Shown: piece after piece, positions 9,366 through 17,244 of the stretch
Layout of the letters: the number at the start of each line of letters is the position of its first letter
How positions within the stretch are numbered: position 1 is the stretch's first letter
Source of the DNA: Cryptoclostridium sp036644995
GTDB lineage: Bacteria; Bacillota; Dehalobacteriia; UBA7702
DNA: 44,346 nucleotides
Assembly: GCA_036644995.1 (NCBI GenBank)
Contig: JAVXOZ010000017.1
Span: 1 to 44,346, forward strand
Reading direction: 5' to 3'
Notes under the pieces: generated by a model
The model's input: the letters and a program-made list of their open reading frames with translations, nothing else
Databases searched by the model: none
What the model was told of the DNA's origin: nothing
Program-made: the position numbers and the translations under genes

Positions 9366-10139
9366 GCATCTACGGCGAAAATCGAAAGCAATAATTCCAC
9401 CCACCATAGCCACATTGAGGGACTCAACACCATTGGCTTGGGGGATGTAAATTTTACCAAGTTTTTTTTCATGCCAATTTGCAGAAATTCCGTTGCCTTC
9501 ATTGCCTAAAACCACAGCTAAAGGCATATTTAAAGGGATTTCCCAATAGGGGTAATCCCCTGCCATATCGCTGAGGAAAATTTCTATTTTTTTACTTTTT
9601 AAACCTTGATAAATCTCCTTAAAATCCAAATCGTAAAATATGGGTATTTTGGCTATGGCACCCATGGTTGCCCTGATTACTTTGGGATTATAAAGGTCCA
9701 CTGTGCCATCTTCTAAAATTAGGGCACTAATCCCTGCGGCGGCACTATTTCTGATAATTGCACCCAAATTTCCCGGATCTTGGACGGCATTTAACACCAA
9801 AATTAACGAGGGTGCCTTGGGGGTAAAATCTGCAAATTTTGGGCACATAACAGGAAAAGCCCCAACTATGCCTTGGGGATTTTGAGTATCTGTTAGGTTT
9901 TTAAAAATGCTATCTGCTACCATAAAGCATTGGTCGCTTTTGATACAGTTTTTTTCTAAAAAAGCTATATCGGTAAATGTTTCACTATATAATATAACAT
10001 GGGGAATTAAGCCGTTTTCCATTAAATCTTCAATTAATCTTTTGCCCTCAGCAGGGAAAAGACCGTACTCATGGCGAAATTTCTTTTTTTGTAATTCGCC
10101 ATATAATTTTATATATTGATTGGTTTTTGAGGTAATCAT
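9357..10139 (-). CDS. TrmH/SpoU-family RNA 2'-O-methyltransferase
   Basis: 260 aa SPOUT-fold protein with an N-terminal substrate-binding domain (MITSKTNQYIKLYGELQKKK, KFRHEYGLFPAEGKRLIEDL) and a C-terminal SpoU methylase. The SpoU motifs are visible: LNAVQDPGNLGAIIRNSAAAG (motif 1), LAVVLGNEGNGIS (motif 2) and IPQANGVESLNVAMVGGIIAFD (motif 3), which build the knotted S-adenosylmethionine site. Likely target is 23S rRNA, as for RlmB/TsnR-like relatives. I place the start at the ATG at 10139 because GGAGG precedes it; the longer TTG reading begins upstream of that ribosome site. Confidence 0.88.
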   Translation of the reverse strand: MITSKTNQYIKLYGELQKKKFRHEYGLFPAEGKRLIEDLMENGLIPHVILYSETFTDIAFLEKNCIKSDQCFMVADSIFKNLTDTQNPQGIVGAFPVMCPKFADFTPKAPSLILVLNAVQDPGNLGAIIRNSAAAGISALILEDGTVDLYNPKVIRATMGAIAKIPIFYDLDFKEIYQGLKSKKIEIFLSDMAGDYPYWEIPLNMPLAVVLGNEGNGISANWHEKKLGKIYIPQANGVESLNVAMVGGIIAFDFRRRCLN

Positions 10140-10395
10140 AATATCCTCCAAGGTTAATTTTAAATATGGTACGCAATAAAAATGGTACGCAAAAAATCTT
10201 AATATAGCGATAAATTACAAATAATTTAAAGATTACCACCTTATAATCGGTGCAAAAATATTCATATTTTATACAGATTAATTGATGATAGCTTTGGAAA
10301 TTTAGTTGATTTTTTGTGATTAAATTGGGGTTTATGCCATAAGGCATTTAAAATATAGACTGAGGTTCTGGCATTTTTTTACAAAGGTAATTCCT

Positions 10396-11538
10396 CTAAA
10401 ATATAGCTTGTGCCTCTTTCATTTTTTCACAAACAGATACCCCAAAGGGGCAGTTTTTTTCGCAATCTCCGCAAAGCACACAATCATCGGCATTTTTTGC
10501 CAAAGCCCCGTAGTGGTCTACAACCGTAGGTGAAAGAACTTTTTGTAGTTTTGCCATATCCAAAAGTTTCATCACAGCGGCAATATCAATCATTGAGGGG
10601 CAGGGCTGGCAGTGATTGCAATACATACACCTGCCGTTGGCAATTATGCCATCTTGACCTGTAAAAATATGAGAATAGGACTTTTCTTCCTCGGTGGCAT
10701 TGAGATATTTTAAGGCTTCTTTAATTTCATCTGTATTTTTAAATCCTAAAATTACAGAAGCCACCCCTGGTCTGTTTAAGGCATAATTAATGCACTGGGT
10801 TGGGCTTAAAGCTTTGGCAAATGGTGAGCTTTCCGCAGATAACAAAGTGCCTGCTCCCAACGTTTTCATTACGTTTATACCCACCCCCATTTCCTCACAG
10901 GTGATGTATAATTTTTGACGCTCAGGGTCAATGCTCCACTCTTTTTTTTCATCTTTTTCCGGACTTAATAATGTATAAATATCCACATCATGTTTTTCCA
11001 AATCGTAACCGGGGTTAATGCTAAACATCAGCACATCCAACAACCCTGTTTTAACTGCTTTTAAGGCAGTTTTGGGATTGTGGCTACCCATGCCCAAGGC
11101 TTTTATTTTACCTGTGGCTTTAAGTTTTTGAGCATATTCTATGATTTCTGTTTCAAAAACATCGTGAAAATCCTCGGGGCTATCCACAAAAAACAGCATC
11201 CCAATATCTATATAATCAGTTTGCAATTCCTTTAATAAATTTTCAAAAGATTCTTGGGTTTCCTGTAAATTTCTGGTACGCACGGTTTTATCTGCCTCAA
11301 TTATGGTGCCAATATGCCCTTGAATAATAAATTTTTCCCGTTTACCCATGATAGATTTGCCAATATTGGAGCGTACCTTAGAAGATGCCATAAAAATATC
11401 TATAAGATTAATACCGAATTCACTGCCAAAATCAATAATTTCTTTGGTTGCTTCAAAGTCCATTTCGTTTAAAGGCACACCACCAATACCCATAATGCTA
11501 ACCTTAAGATTGGTTTTACCTAATTGTGCATATTGCAT
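10396..11538 (-). CDS. Aldo/keto reductase-fold protein with C-terminal 4Fe-4S domain; catalytic tetrad altered
   Basis: 380 aa. Residues 1-285 form an aldo/keto reductase barrel (LGKTNLKVSIMGIGG at the start) and the C-terminus carries two ferredoxin-type cysteine sets (CMYCNHCQPCP and CVLCGDCEKNCPFG). Aligning by eye, the tetrad Asp is kept (LIDIFMAS), but the Tyr position is Ser, the Lys position in KFIIQGHIG is His, and the usual His of the IHWP strand is Phe (IGMLFFVD). Ordinary NADPH carbonyl reduction is therefore doubtful. I recall clostridial Fe-S aldo/keto reductases with a similar IDxFM signature. It appears to stand alone, with AGGTGG before its ATG. Confidence 0.82.
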   Translation of the reverse strand: MQYAQLGKTNLKVSIMGIGGVPLNEMDFEATKEIIDFGSEFGINLIDIFMASSKVRSNIGKSIMGKREKFIIQGHIGTIIEADKTVRTRNLQETQESFENLLKELQTDYIDIGMLFFVDSPEDFHDVFETEIIEYAQKLKATGKIKALGMGSHNPKTALKAVKTGLLDVLMFSINPGYDLEKHDVDIYTLLSPEKDEKKEWSIDPERQKLYITCEEMGVGINVMKTLGAGTLLSAESSPFAKALSPTQCINYALNRPGVASVILGFKNTDEIKEALKYLNATEEEKSYSHIFTGQDGIIANGRCMYCNHCQPCPSMIDIAAVMKLLDMAKLQKVLSPTVVDHYGALAKNADDCVLCGDCEKNCPFGVSVCEKMKEAQAIF

Positions 11539-11866
11539 TTTACCACCTCTAATCCAATAAATTTATTATACCATAAATATTACCTGAGCTAAAGAATTTA
11601 TTTATTATTTAAAAGCTTTTATGCCGATTTTGCATCTTTTTATCTTAAAATTACTTTCTTATTTGGGATGTTGTGGTTGTAGCGATGTTGACAGGGTTAT
11701 GGGGTTGTTTGTGGTTGTGGGAATATTACGGGGTTGTGGACTTTTGGGGTTATTATCCGTTATTATTACCATTACCCAACGGTTATTGCCACTATACTGC
11801 TGTTAATTGCTGTTATAACAATGTTATTGCCGTTATACTGCTATTATTGCCATGTTATTGCCATTA
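11539..11866. repeat. Low-complexity gap with GTT/ATTGCC-type repeats
   Basis: This stretch between the aldo/keto reductase gene and the His-rich gene holds no convincing ORF. From about 11660 to 11865 it is made of short degenerate repeats: first TGTGGTTGT/GGGGTTGT-like, then TTATTGCCGTTATACTGC-like. Short open frames here encode low-complexity sequence without a ribosome site and are not called. Confidence 0.45.
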
Positions 11867-11905
11867 AAAAAGGTATTACCTTACGAAAATAGGCAATACC
11901 TTTTT
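11867..11905 (-). terminator. Bidirectional intrinsic terminator after the His-rich gene
   Basis: AAAAAGGTATT (11867-11877) pairs with AATACCTTTTT (11895-11905), with a further CCT/AGG inner pairing after one mismatch. U-runs result in both directions. It begins 9 bp beyond the stop of the His-rich gene, closing that one-gene transcription unit. Confidence 0.85.
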
Positions 11906-11913
11906 AAATTGTG

Positions 11914-12090
11914 TTAATTATGGTTATTTGCATTTTCACCGTTTTCTTGCACCGCATTATCTTCGCTATCATGGTCATTCTCCGCAAGATATTGATGAGA
12001 ATTATTGGGGGTAAAGCCTACCCCTTCATGGGAATGATCATGGCAAAGGTTATGGTCGTGCCCTTGATTGTGATTATGATTATGCTCCAT
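11914..12090 (-). CDS. Histidine-rich small protein (putative metal-binding)
   Basis: 58-codon ORF read from ATG at 12090 to TAA at 11914. It has 11 His and one Cys, with alternating runs such as HNHNHN near the start and HDHNLCHDHSH at residues 11-21. The rest is acidic and Asn-rich. No signal peptide or membrane segment is present, so a cytoplasmic metal chelator, chaperone or store (Ni, Zn, Co or Cu) is the natural guess. Support for a real gene: AAGGAGG five bases before ATG, a perfect consensus promoter with an inverted repeat around the -35, and a terminator right after the stop. I cannot assign it to a named family. Confidence 0.8.
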   Translation of the reverse strand: MEHNHNHNQGHDHNLCHDHSHEGVGFTPNNSHQYLAENDHDSEDNAVQENGENANNHN

Positions 12091-12135
12091 AATAACACCT
12101 CCTTATAATGGCGATTATGTACCACTTTTATTTAT

Positions 12136-12164
12136 ATTATAATCCCCTATCTTCGGTGTGTCAA
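12136..12164 (-). promoter_or_regulatory. Perfect consensus sigma-A promoter of the His-rich gene
   Basis: TTGACA (12164-12159), 17-base spacer, TATAAT (12141-12136) on the minus strand. An inverted repeat CCCTATC (12145-12151) / GATAGGG (12166-12172) brackets the -35 and spacer. That is the position of a repressor operator, so a strong promoter held by a regulator is likely; which one is unknown. Confidence 0.88.
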
Positions 12165-12180
12165 GGATAGGGAAAGACTA

Positions 12181-12665
12181 AAATTTCAATTTTTAACAAA
12201 AATGTGTAAGTATTTTTAAAGCTGTGATTAGAGCTTAAATAATATTTTTTTCTGATTATTTACTGATTATATGCGTATTATCTACGGATTATTGCCGGTT
12301 GTACGTGTATTATGTACTGATTATATGCGTTATAAATACGGATTATTGCCGTAAAGCGGTAAAACTGCTGTTGTTTTCCACGTTCATTTCATCGGAATCT
12401 AAAACAGCATACCTATTGTTGTTACCTAAAACTGCTGCTCTATATCACGTTCACTTCATGGGAATCTACAAACAGCAAAACCTATTGTTACTGCCTAAAA
12501 CTGCTGCTCTATGCCACGTTCATTTCATCGGAATCTAAAACAGCATACCTATTATTGTTGCCTAAAACTGTTGCTCTATGCCACGTTCACTTCATGAGAA
12601 TCTACAAACAACCATATACCTATTACTGCCTAAAAATGCTTTGTTATTCCGCTTTCATTTCATCT
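12181..12665. repeat. 68-bp tandem repeat array, about 4.5 copies
   Basis: From 12358 four copies of a 67-69 bp unit run head to tail; the CACGTTCA block lies at 12379, 12446, 12515 and 12582. A decayed fifth copy from about 12631 runs into the last codons of the glycosyltransferase gene, which ends at 12644. Copies 1 and 3 resemble each other, as do 2 and 4, so an A-B pair of about 136 bp was probably duplicated. The plus-strand ORF across it repeats LPKTAALCHVHF but has no ribosome site. Positions 12181-12357 are AT-rich with nothing recognised. Confidence 0.75.
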
Positions 12666-13888
12666 ATGGTGTTTACATTATTATGGGGTATGGGTTTCCA
12701 AACCTTGGTGGGGTGCACCATGGCGATGAGTGCCGCTAACATTAAGGAATAAACAAAAATAGGAAAAAGCATAATTCCACGGAGCATGGGGCGGATTTCT
12801 CTTTTTTCCAACTTTAAGGTGGCAAAGGAAATAACAACGGAATATAGCCAAGAAATTCCCATAAAACCCAAGAAAATTGGGAGTGAAACAAAATAAGTTT
12901 CGGGCTTTAATATAACCCAAACCACTGTGCCAAAGGTTAAGGGTATGGATAAGCCTGCAACAGGCACCAGTAAAAGATACCAAAGAAGGTCTAAAATTTT
13001 AAAATTACCGTCTTTTATTGATTTGCAAACTGTGGGTAAATATAAATTTAAACACTGAAAACCCCCTGTCATCCAGCGAATACGCTGCTGAAAAGAGGAA
13101 ATAAAGGTAACAGGTTGTTCATCAAAAAAAACTGCATTTTTGGCAAATACCACTTTGGCGCCTTCTGTTATTTTTTGGATAGAAAATTCAACATCCTCGG
13201 TTATGGTGCGAGTTTTCCAGCCTTTATCACCTAAAACACTTAGTTTAAAGCCAAAACCTGTGCCGCTTGCAATACTGGATAAGCCCATATTCTGCCTGGA
13301 TAAATGGTAAGTGCGAGCCAATATAAGCCAATAAATGGAGTTTACTTCACTAACCCAAGAATCGTGGATATTTTTACTGCTACGGTAACCAATGGCAATA
13401 TCCCCTGAGGTGCAAAGTGCTTTATTCATTTCCGTAAGGAAATTGGCAGAAACCAGATTATCCGCATCAAAAACGCAAATAGCGTCAAATTCGTTATGAT
13501 ATTCCAAATTTATTTTTTTCATGCAAAAATTAAGGGCAAAACCCTTTGCTTGTTTACGTTTATCAAATCTTTCAAAAACTATGGCACCGTGTTCCTTTGC
13601 CACTGCGGCAGTATTATCGGTGCAATTATCCGCAACTACTATACATTTATATTTTTCTTGGTCGTAATCTTGATTTTTAAGGCTTTCCAATAATTGGGCA
13701 ATTACCGTTTCCTCATTTCTGGCACAGATAACTACCCCAAAGCGATGGATTTTATTATCTATAATTTTTAACGGTTTTTTTGGTAAAAAACCTGCTATTT
13801 GGCTAATTAGCAACCAAATAAATATGGGCATGGTAAAAACTACAATTAATATCCACAGCCATTTTAAAATTTGAAAAAATATTTCCAT
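12644..13888 (-). CDS. Membrane glycosyltransferase, family 2
   Basis: 414 aa. One N-terminal membrane helix (about 8-30) is followed by a GT-A catalytic domain (about 50-290) with nucleotide-binding start FGVVICARNEE, the DxD-like FDADN, the acceptor motif EDVEFS and the QQRIRW signature (QxxRW) of processive GT2 enzymes. Three or four C-terminal membrane helices follow (about 300-405). It resembles cellulose synthase/IcaA/hyaluronan-type enzymes, so it probably makes or modifies an extracellular polysaccharide; the sugar is unknown. It is monocistronic with its own promoter, and uppP is the next gene upstream. Confidence 0.85.
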   Translation of the reverse strand: MEIFFQILKWLWILIVVFTMPIFIWLLISQIAGFLPKKPLKIIDNKIHRFGVVICARNEETVIAQLLESLKNQDYDQEKYKCIVVADNCTDNTAAVAKEHGAIVFERFDKRKQAKGFALNFCMKKINLEYHNEFDAICVFDADNLVSANFLTEMNKALCTSGDIAIGYRSSKNIHDSWVSEVNSIYWLILARTYHLSRQNMGLSSIASGTGFGFKLSVLGDKGWKTRTITEDVEFSIQKITEGAKVVFAKNAVFFDEQPVTFISSFQQRIRWMTGGFQCLNLYLPTVCKSIKDGNFKILDLLWYLLLVPVAGLSIPLTFGTVVWVILKPETYFVSLPIFLGFMGISWLYSVVISFATLKLEKREIRPMLRGIMLFPIFVYSLMLAALIAMVHPTKVWKPIPHNNVNTIDEMKAE

Positions 13889-13940
13889 TTTGCTCCATTC
13901 TTGGTTTTAATCCGTGTTTGTTTTTTTATCTGTGTTAATA

Positions 13941-13969
13941 AGTATACTATATTGATTTTTAAAAATCAA
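13941..13969 (-). promoter_or_regulatory. Promoter of the glycosyltransferase with palindrome over the -35
   Basis: Minus-strand TTGATT (13969-13964), 17-base spacer, TATACT (13946-13941). The perfect 18-bp palindrome TTGATTTTTAAAAATCAA fills 13952-13969, covering the -35 and half the spacer, a candidate operator. Confidence 0.65.
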
Positions 13970-13989
13970 CATAATTAAAGACTCAGGTG

Positions 13990-14256
13990 CTGTGTTAAGC
14001 AGAATTTACGGCTTTAATGTTTGAAAAACAAGTGAAATTAACTTTGAAATTTCCGTATAAATTAGATTAAGAGCCATAGATTTCTAAATCAACCAAAATC
14101 CTCTAAAATCCTCTAAAATCCCACAAATCCCAGAAAATTTCCCAAAAGCACGGAAAACCACGGAAAATCCCAGAAAATTCAAAAAAGTTTCCTTAAAATT
14201 TTTCAAAACCACGGCAAATTACACCCAATCAAACCTAAATCACAGCAAATTTCCTC
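13990..14256. repeat. Degenerate short-unit repeats in glycosyltransferase-uppP gap
   Basis: No gene is visible. Between about 14090 and 14255 the sequence is a loose run of CTCTAAAATC, then CACGGAAAATCCCAGAAAATT and CACAGCAAATTTCC-like units, about 10-20 bp each and strongly diverged. Confidence 0.45.
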
Positions 14257-14283
14257 AAAAAAAAACCGCTAAATTAATAGCGG
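14257..14283 (-). terminator. Intrinsic terminator for uppP (distal hairpin copy)
   Basis: CCGCTAAATTAATAGCGG (14266-14283) forms a 6-bp stem; on the minus strand it is followed by nine T (14265-14257). A second copy of the hairpin lies nearer uppP at 14424-14441, separated from this one by a mobile-element-like insert. Only this copy has a T-run in the direction of uppP. Confidence 0.75.
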
Positions 14284-14443
14284 TTGTAGATTGTCAGGCT
14301 GTTAAGAAAGTACTTAGATTCTGTAAAACTCCCTGAGCAGCGGCTGTGCAGTGTACATAGATGTAAATAAGCAGCAGCTGTTAAGGGATTTTACCGAATA
14401 TCAGACTTTATCCACAGGCTGAGCCGCTAAATTAATAGCGGTT
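14266..14443. mobile_element. MITE-like palindromic element copy A with 20-bp flanking direct repeats
   Basis: The 20-bp sequence CCGCTAAATTAATAGCGGTT occurs at 14266-14285 and again, identical, at 14424-14443. Between them is a 138-bp insert that is an imperfect inverted repeat: left arm 14295-14341 begins CAGGCTGTTAAGAAAGT, and the reverse complement of right arm 14377-14421 begins CAGCCTGTGGATAAAGT. The arms match at about 36 of 45 positions. A related element lies at 22518-22721. It has no coding capacity, so it would be non-autonomous, or a structured RNA. Confidence 0.65.
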
Positions 14444-14506
14444 TTTATTGAATTTAGTTTATTTTTATCTTCAAAGCCATGAGGTTTGGTGCTTGGTATT
14501 TATATT

Positions 14507-15343
14507 TTAGCCGATGATAAATCTTATGCCAAAGTATGCAATAAGGATAAGACCAAGGACTATGCGGTACCAACCAAATATTTTGAAATCGTGTTTTTTA
14601 ATATAACCCATAAGGAACTTAATGGCGATAACCGAAACCACAAAGGCAACTACCATCCCCACAGCCAAGGTTATCATTTCTGCACCGGTGAAATTTAAGC
14701 CAAATTTTAAAAGCTTAAAAGCACTGGCACCCAGCATGGTGGGTACTGCCAAGAAAAACGTAAATTCCGCAGCAGCAGTACGTGAAACCCCTATCATCAA
14801 AGCACCTAAAATTGTGGAGCCTGATCTGGATGTACCGGGAATAAGGGAGAGTATTTGAAAAACACCGATGATAAAAGCTGTTTTATAGCTAATATCCTCC
14901 AGTTCTTTGGTGGTGGGCACTCTGGTTTTGTTTTTATTTTCAATTATAATAAATAAAACACCGTAAAATATCAGCATTATGGAGATAATCAAAGGAGTGC
15001 TGAGTTTGGTTTCCAAAATATCGTTGAATAAAACCCCAATTACACCCGATGGTATACAGGCAAATGCTACTTTTAACCACAAAGAACAAGTTTCCTTTTT
15101 AAGAACCAACTTATTATTTTTTTTGGTAAAGGGCAGCATTTTATGCCAAAAAAGCACCACAACCGCTAAAATTGCCCCAAGCTGAATAACTACAAAAAAC
15201 ATTTCCTTAAAGGCAATGCTCATGTTTAAATTAATAAATTCATCCACCAAAAGCATATGCCCTGTGCTGCTAATGGGTAGCCACTCGGTAATGCCTTCCA
15301 CAATGCCAATTATTATAACCTTAAATAGCTCTAAAATATCCAT
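14507..15343 (-). CDS. uppP: Undecaprenyl-diphosphate phosphatase UppP (BacA)
   Basis: 278 aa polytopic membrane protein. The two active-site motifs are present: EGITEWLPISSTGHM at about 15-29 (Glu-rich motif plus SSTGH) and PGTSRSGSTI at about 168-177 (P-GxSRSGxT). It dephosphorylates undecaprenyl pyrophosphate to regenerate the lipid carrier for peptidoglycan and other envelope polymers, and gives bacitracin tolerance. About seven hydrophobic helices are visible. The nearby GT2 gene also serves envelope polymer synthesis, though the two are separated by a terminator and the palindromic element. Confidence 0.95.
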   Translation of the reverse strand: MDILELFKVIIIGIVEGITEWLPISSTGHMLLVDEFINLNMSIAFKEMFFVVIQLGAILAVVVLFWHKMLPFTKKNNKLVLKKETCSLWLKVAFACIPSGVIGVLFNDILETKLSTPLIISIMLIFYGVLFIIIENKNKTRVPTTKELEDISYKTAFIIGVFQILSLIPGTSRSGSTILGALMIGVSRTAAAEFTFFLAVPTMLGASAFKLLKFGLNFTGAEMITLAVGMVVAFVVSVIAIKFLMGYIKKHDFKIFGWYRIVLGLILIAYFGIRFIIG

Positions 15344-15497
15344 GAAATCTCCTATGCTGTAAATTAATTTTGCTTAAAACACCGTTTTGCATTCTAACAC
15401 ATTTATATGTAGAATTTATGTAGATAATACTCCCTTTAGGGAATTTAGCCAGATAATACTCAGCACAGAAATCAACTTAAATTTACAATGTGCAGTT

Positions 15498-17066
15498 TTA
15501 TTTAATATTGTGTTTTTTCATGCGGTAAACAAAAGTTTGTCTGGAAATTCCCATCTCTTTGGCAGCTTTGCTTATTACCCCATCGTGCTTGATTAAGGCG
15601 GCAATTATTCTATCTTTTTCTTTTTGGCGAATAGATGAAAAAACGTTTTCACCTTGGGATATTGCCTGTGTTGCCATTGGGGTTTCCTCTGAATCTTCAT
15701 TATCCGTAAAAATTTCCGATAATTCAGTATGGGGCTTGGGTGCGGTGTATCCCATGGGTTTTCTTTCTCTTTTTCTTATGGTTGTGCCGCTTTTTTCCGT
15801 TTCCAAAGATTGAAATTCCTGATAAAATTTTCTTTTTACATCTTCTTTATTTTCTCTTAAATAAAAGGGCAGATGTTTTTCTTTAATGGTTGTTTCCTTG
15901 GCATCCACCAAATTCATGGCACATTCAATGCAATAACGCAGTTGTCGCACGTTACCCGGCCAATCAAAATCCAAAAAGAAAGTGGTAATATCATCATCCA
16001 TGGCTAAAATATTTTTTTTGTAAATTTCGTTATAGTAAGCAATAAAATGGTGGGATAAAAGAAAAATATCGCTTTTTCGGTCAATAAGTGGTGGGATTAA
16101 AATATTAATAACCGCCAAACGATAAAACAAATCCTGCCTGATTTGCTTTTTTTCCACGGCATCTTTGGGGTATTCATTACAGGAGCTGATAATCCGTGTA
16201 TCTATTCTTATTTTTTCTTTGCTCCCCAAAGGCTGAACATATTTCTCCTCCAAAACCCGTAAAAGTTTAGATTGAGAGGATAAGGGCATGGAATTTATTT
16301 CATCTAAAAAAAGCGTACCGCCGTTGGCTTGCTCAAAAAGACCTTTTCTTTCCGTTGCCCCTGTGTAAATCCCTTTTTCTGTGCCAAAAAGTATGCCTTC
16401 CAGCAGTGTTTCGGGTATGGCGGCACAGTTAATTGCCAAAAAAGTGCCGTTTTTTCTTTTACTGGCAGAGTGAATACTTTGGGCAAAAAGCTCCTTACCT
16501 GTGCCTGTTAAACCGCTTAATAAAATCGGGGAATCGCTTTGAGCAGCATTGTTCGCAAGGTTTTTACAATCTACCAAAAGTTTATGATCCCCGATGATAT
16601 CATCAAAGGTATAAAGATTGCCTTCACTATGATTTTGTTTCCCTGTTTTATCTTTATAATCAAAAAGTTTTTTCTGTAATTCAATATTATGTTCTATGGT
16701 TTTTTTAAGCTTGGTTACATCTTTTTGAATGGAAAAAGCACCCCAAGTGCCATCTTCCAGCTCAATGGGTAAGGTGTTGCAAACCTGATAAACCTCTTTA
16801 TTATTAACGTAATAACGAAAAGTATGGTCGTGAATTGGCTCAATATTGGCGGCAACCCGCAAAAGTGGGCTTTGGGTGGCATCCAGCCCATACATTTCCA
16901 TAACGGTGCGGCCACGTATTTCACTTAATTTATAGCCATCCAATTTTTCCGCTGCTTTATTCATAAAAAGAATAGCCCCAAAGCTATCTATAAAATAAAC
17001 AGCATCGTCCATGTGATTAAATATTTTTTTTAGCGTTGGATTTGTTTCAAAAAAGTTTTTATCCAC
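15498..17066 (-). CDS. Sigma-54-dependent transcriptional activator, PAS-AAA+-Fis
   Basis: 522 aa enhancer-binding protein. An N-terminal PAS domain (about 16-118) probably senses a small molecule or redox state. The AAA+ domain (about 153-390) has Walker A GLTGTGKE at 185-192 and Walker B TLFLDE at 251-256. The sigma-54 contact loop reads GIYTGA (232-237) instead of GAFTGA. A Fis-type helix-turn-helix closes the protein (about 480-522, SRQTFVYRMKKHNIK). The start is a GTG seven bases after AGGAGG. It lies beside two BCCT transporters and an MttB-type methyltransferase, and a consensus sigma-54 promoter precedes that group, so it is the likely activator. Confidence 0.92.
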   Translation of the reverse strand: MDKNFFETNPTLKKIFNHMDDAVYFIDSFGAILFMNKAAEKLDGYKLSEIRGRTVMEMYGLDATQSPLLRVAANIEPIHDHTFRYYVNNKEVYQVCNTLPIELEDGTWGAFSIQKDVTKLKKTIEHNIELQKKLFDYKDKTGKQNHSEGNLYTFDDIIGDHKLLVDCKNLANNAAQSDSPILLSGLTGTGKELFAQSIHSASKRKNGTFLAINCAAIPETLLEGILFGTEKGIYTGATERKGLFEQANGGTLFLDEINSMPLSSQSKLLRVLEEKYVQPLGSKEKIRIDTRIISSCNEYPKDAVEKKQIRQDLFYRLAVINILIPPLIDRKSDIFLLSHHFIAYYNEIYKKNILAMDDDITTFFLDFDWPGNVRQLRYCIECAMNLVDAKETTIKEKHLPFYLRENKEDVKRKFYQEFQSLETEKSGTTIRKRERKPMGYTAPKPHTELSEIFTDNEDSEETPMATQAISQGENVFSSIRQKEKDRIIAALIKHDGVISKAAKEMGISRQTFVYRMKKHNIK

Positions 17067-17105
17067 AGTGGAGCCTCCTTAAATTTATAAATATAAGACC
17101 TATAT

Positions 17106-17134
17106 ATTTTACCACATTATCCTCTTTATCTCAA
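17106..17134 (-). promoter_or_regulatory. Sigma-A promoter of the sigma-54 activator gene
   Basis: TTGAGA (17134-17129), 17-base spacer, TAAAAT (17111-17106) on the minus strand, about 40 bp before the GTG start. The activator can therefore be made independently of the transporter/methyltransferase genes upstream. Confidence 0.65.
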
Positions 17135-17184
17135 GAAAATTTCCCATTTAAAATAGGGTACTGCCATTGATTTAATTATTTATT

Positions 17185-17230
17185 TAAAATAAAAGCAAAC
17201 CACAATTTATCGAAAATAATGTGATTTGCT
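17185..17230 (-). terminator. Terminator after the first BCCT transporter
   Basis: AGCAAACCACA (17194-17204) pairs with TGTGATTTGCT (17220-17230), 11 bp with one G-U, followed on the minus strand by TTTTATTTT. It separates the transporter/methyltransferase unit from the activator gene. Confidence 0.75.
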
Positions 17231-17244
17231 CTTTATATTTTAAA

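Noticed and set aside
10069..10347. 92-codon minus-strand ORF upstream of the SpoU gene
   Set aside because: It overlaps the start of the methyltransferase gene, has biased AT-rich composition and no recognisable domain or good ribosome site.
12299..12538. Plus-strand ORF with repeated LPKTAALCHVHF
   Set aside because: It is produced by the 68-bp tandem array; there is no ribosome site or promoter and the frame is lost in other copies.
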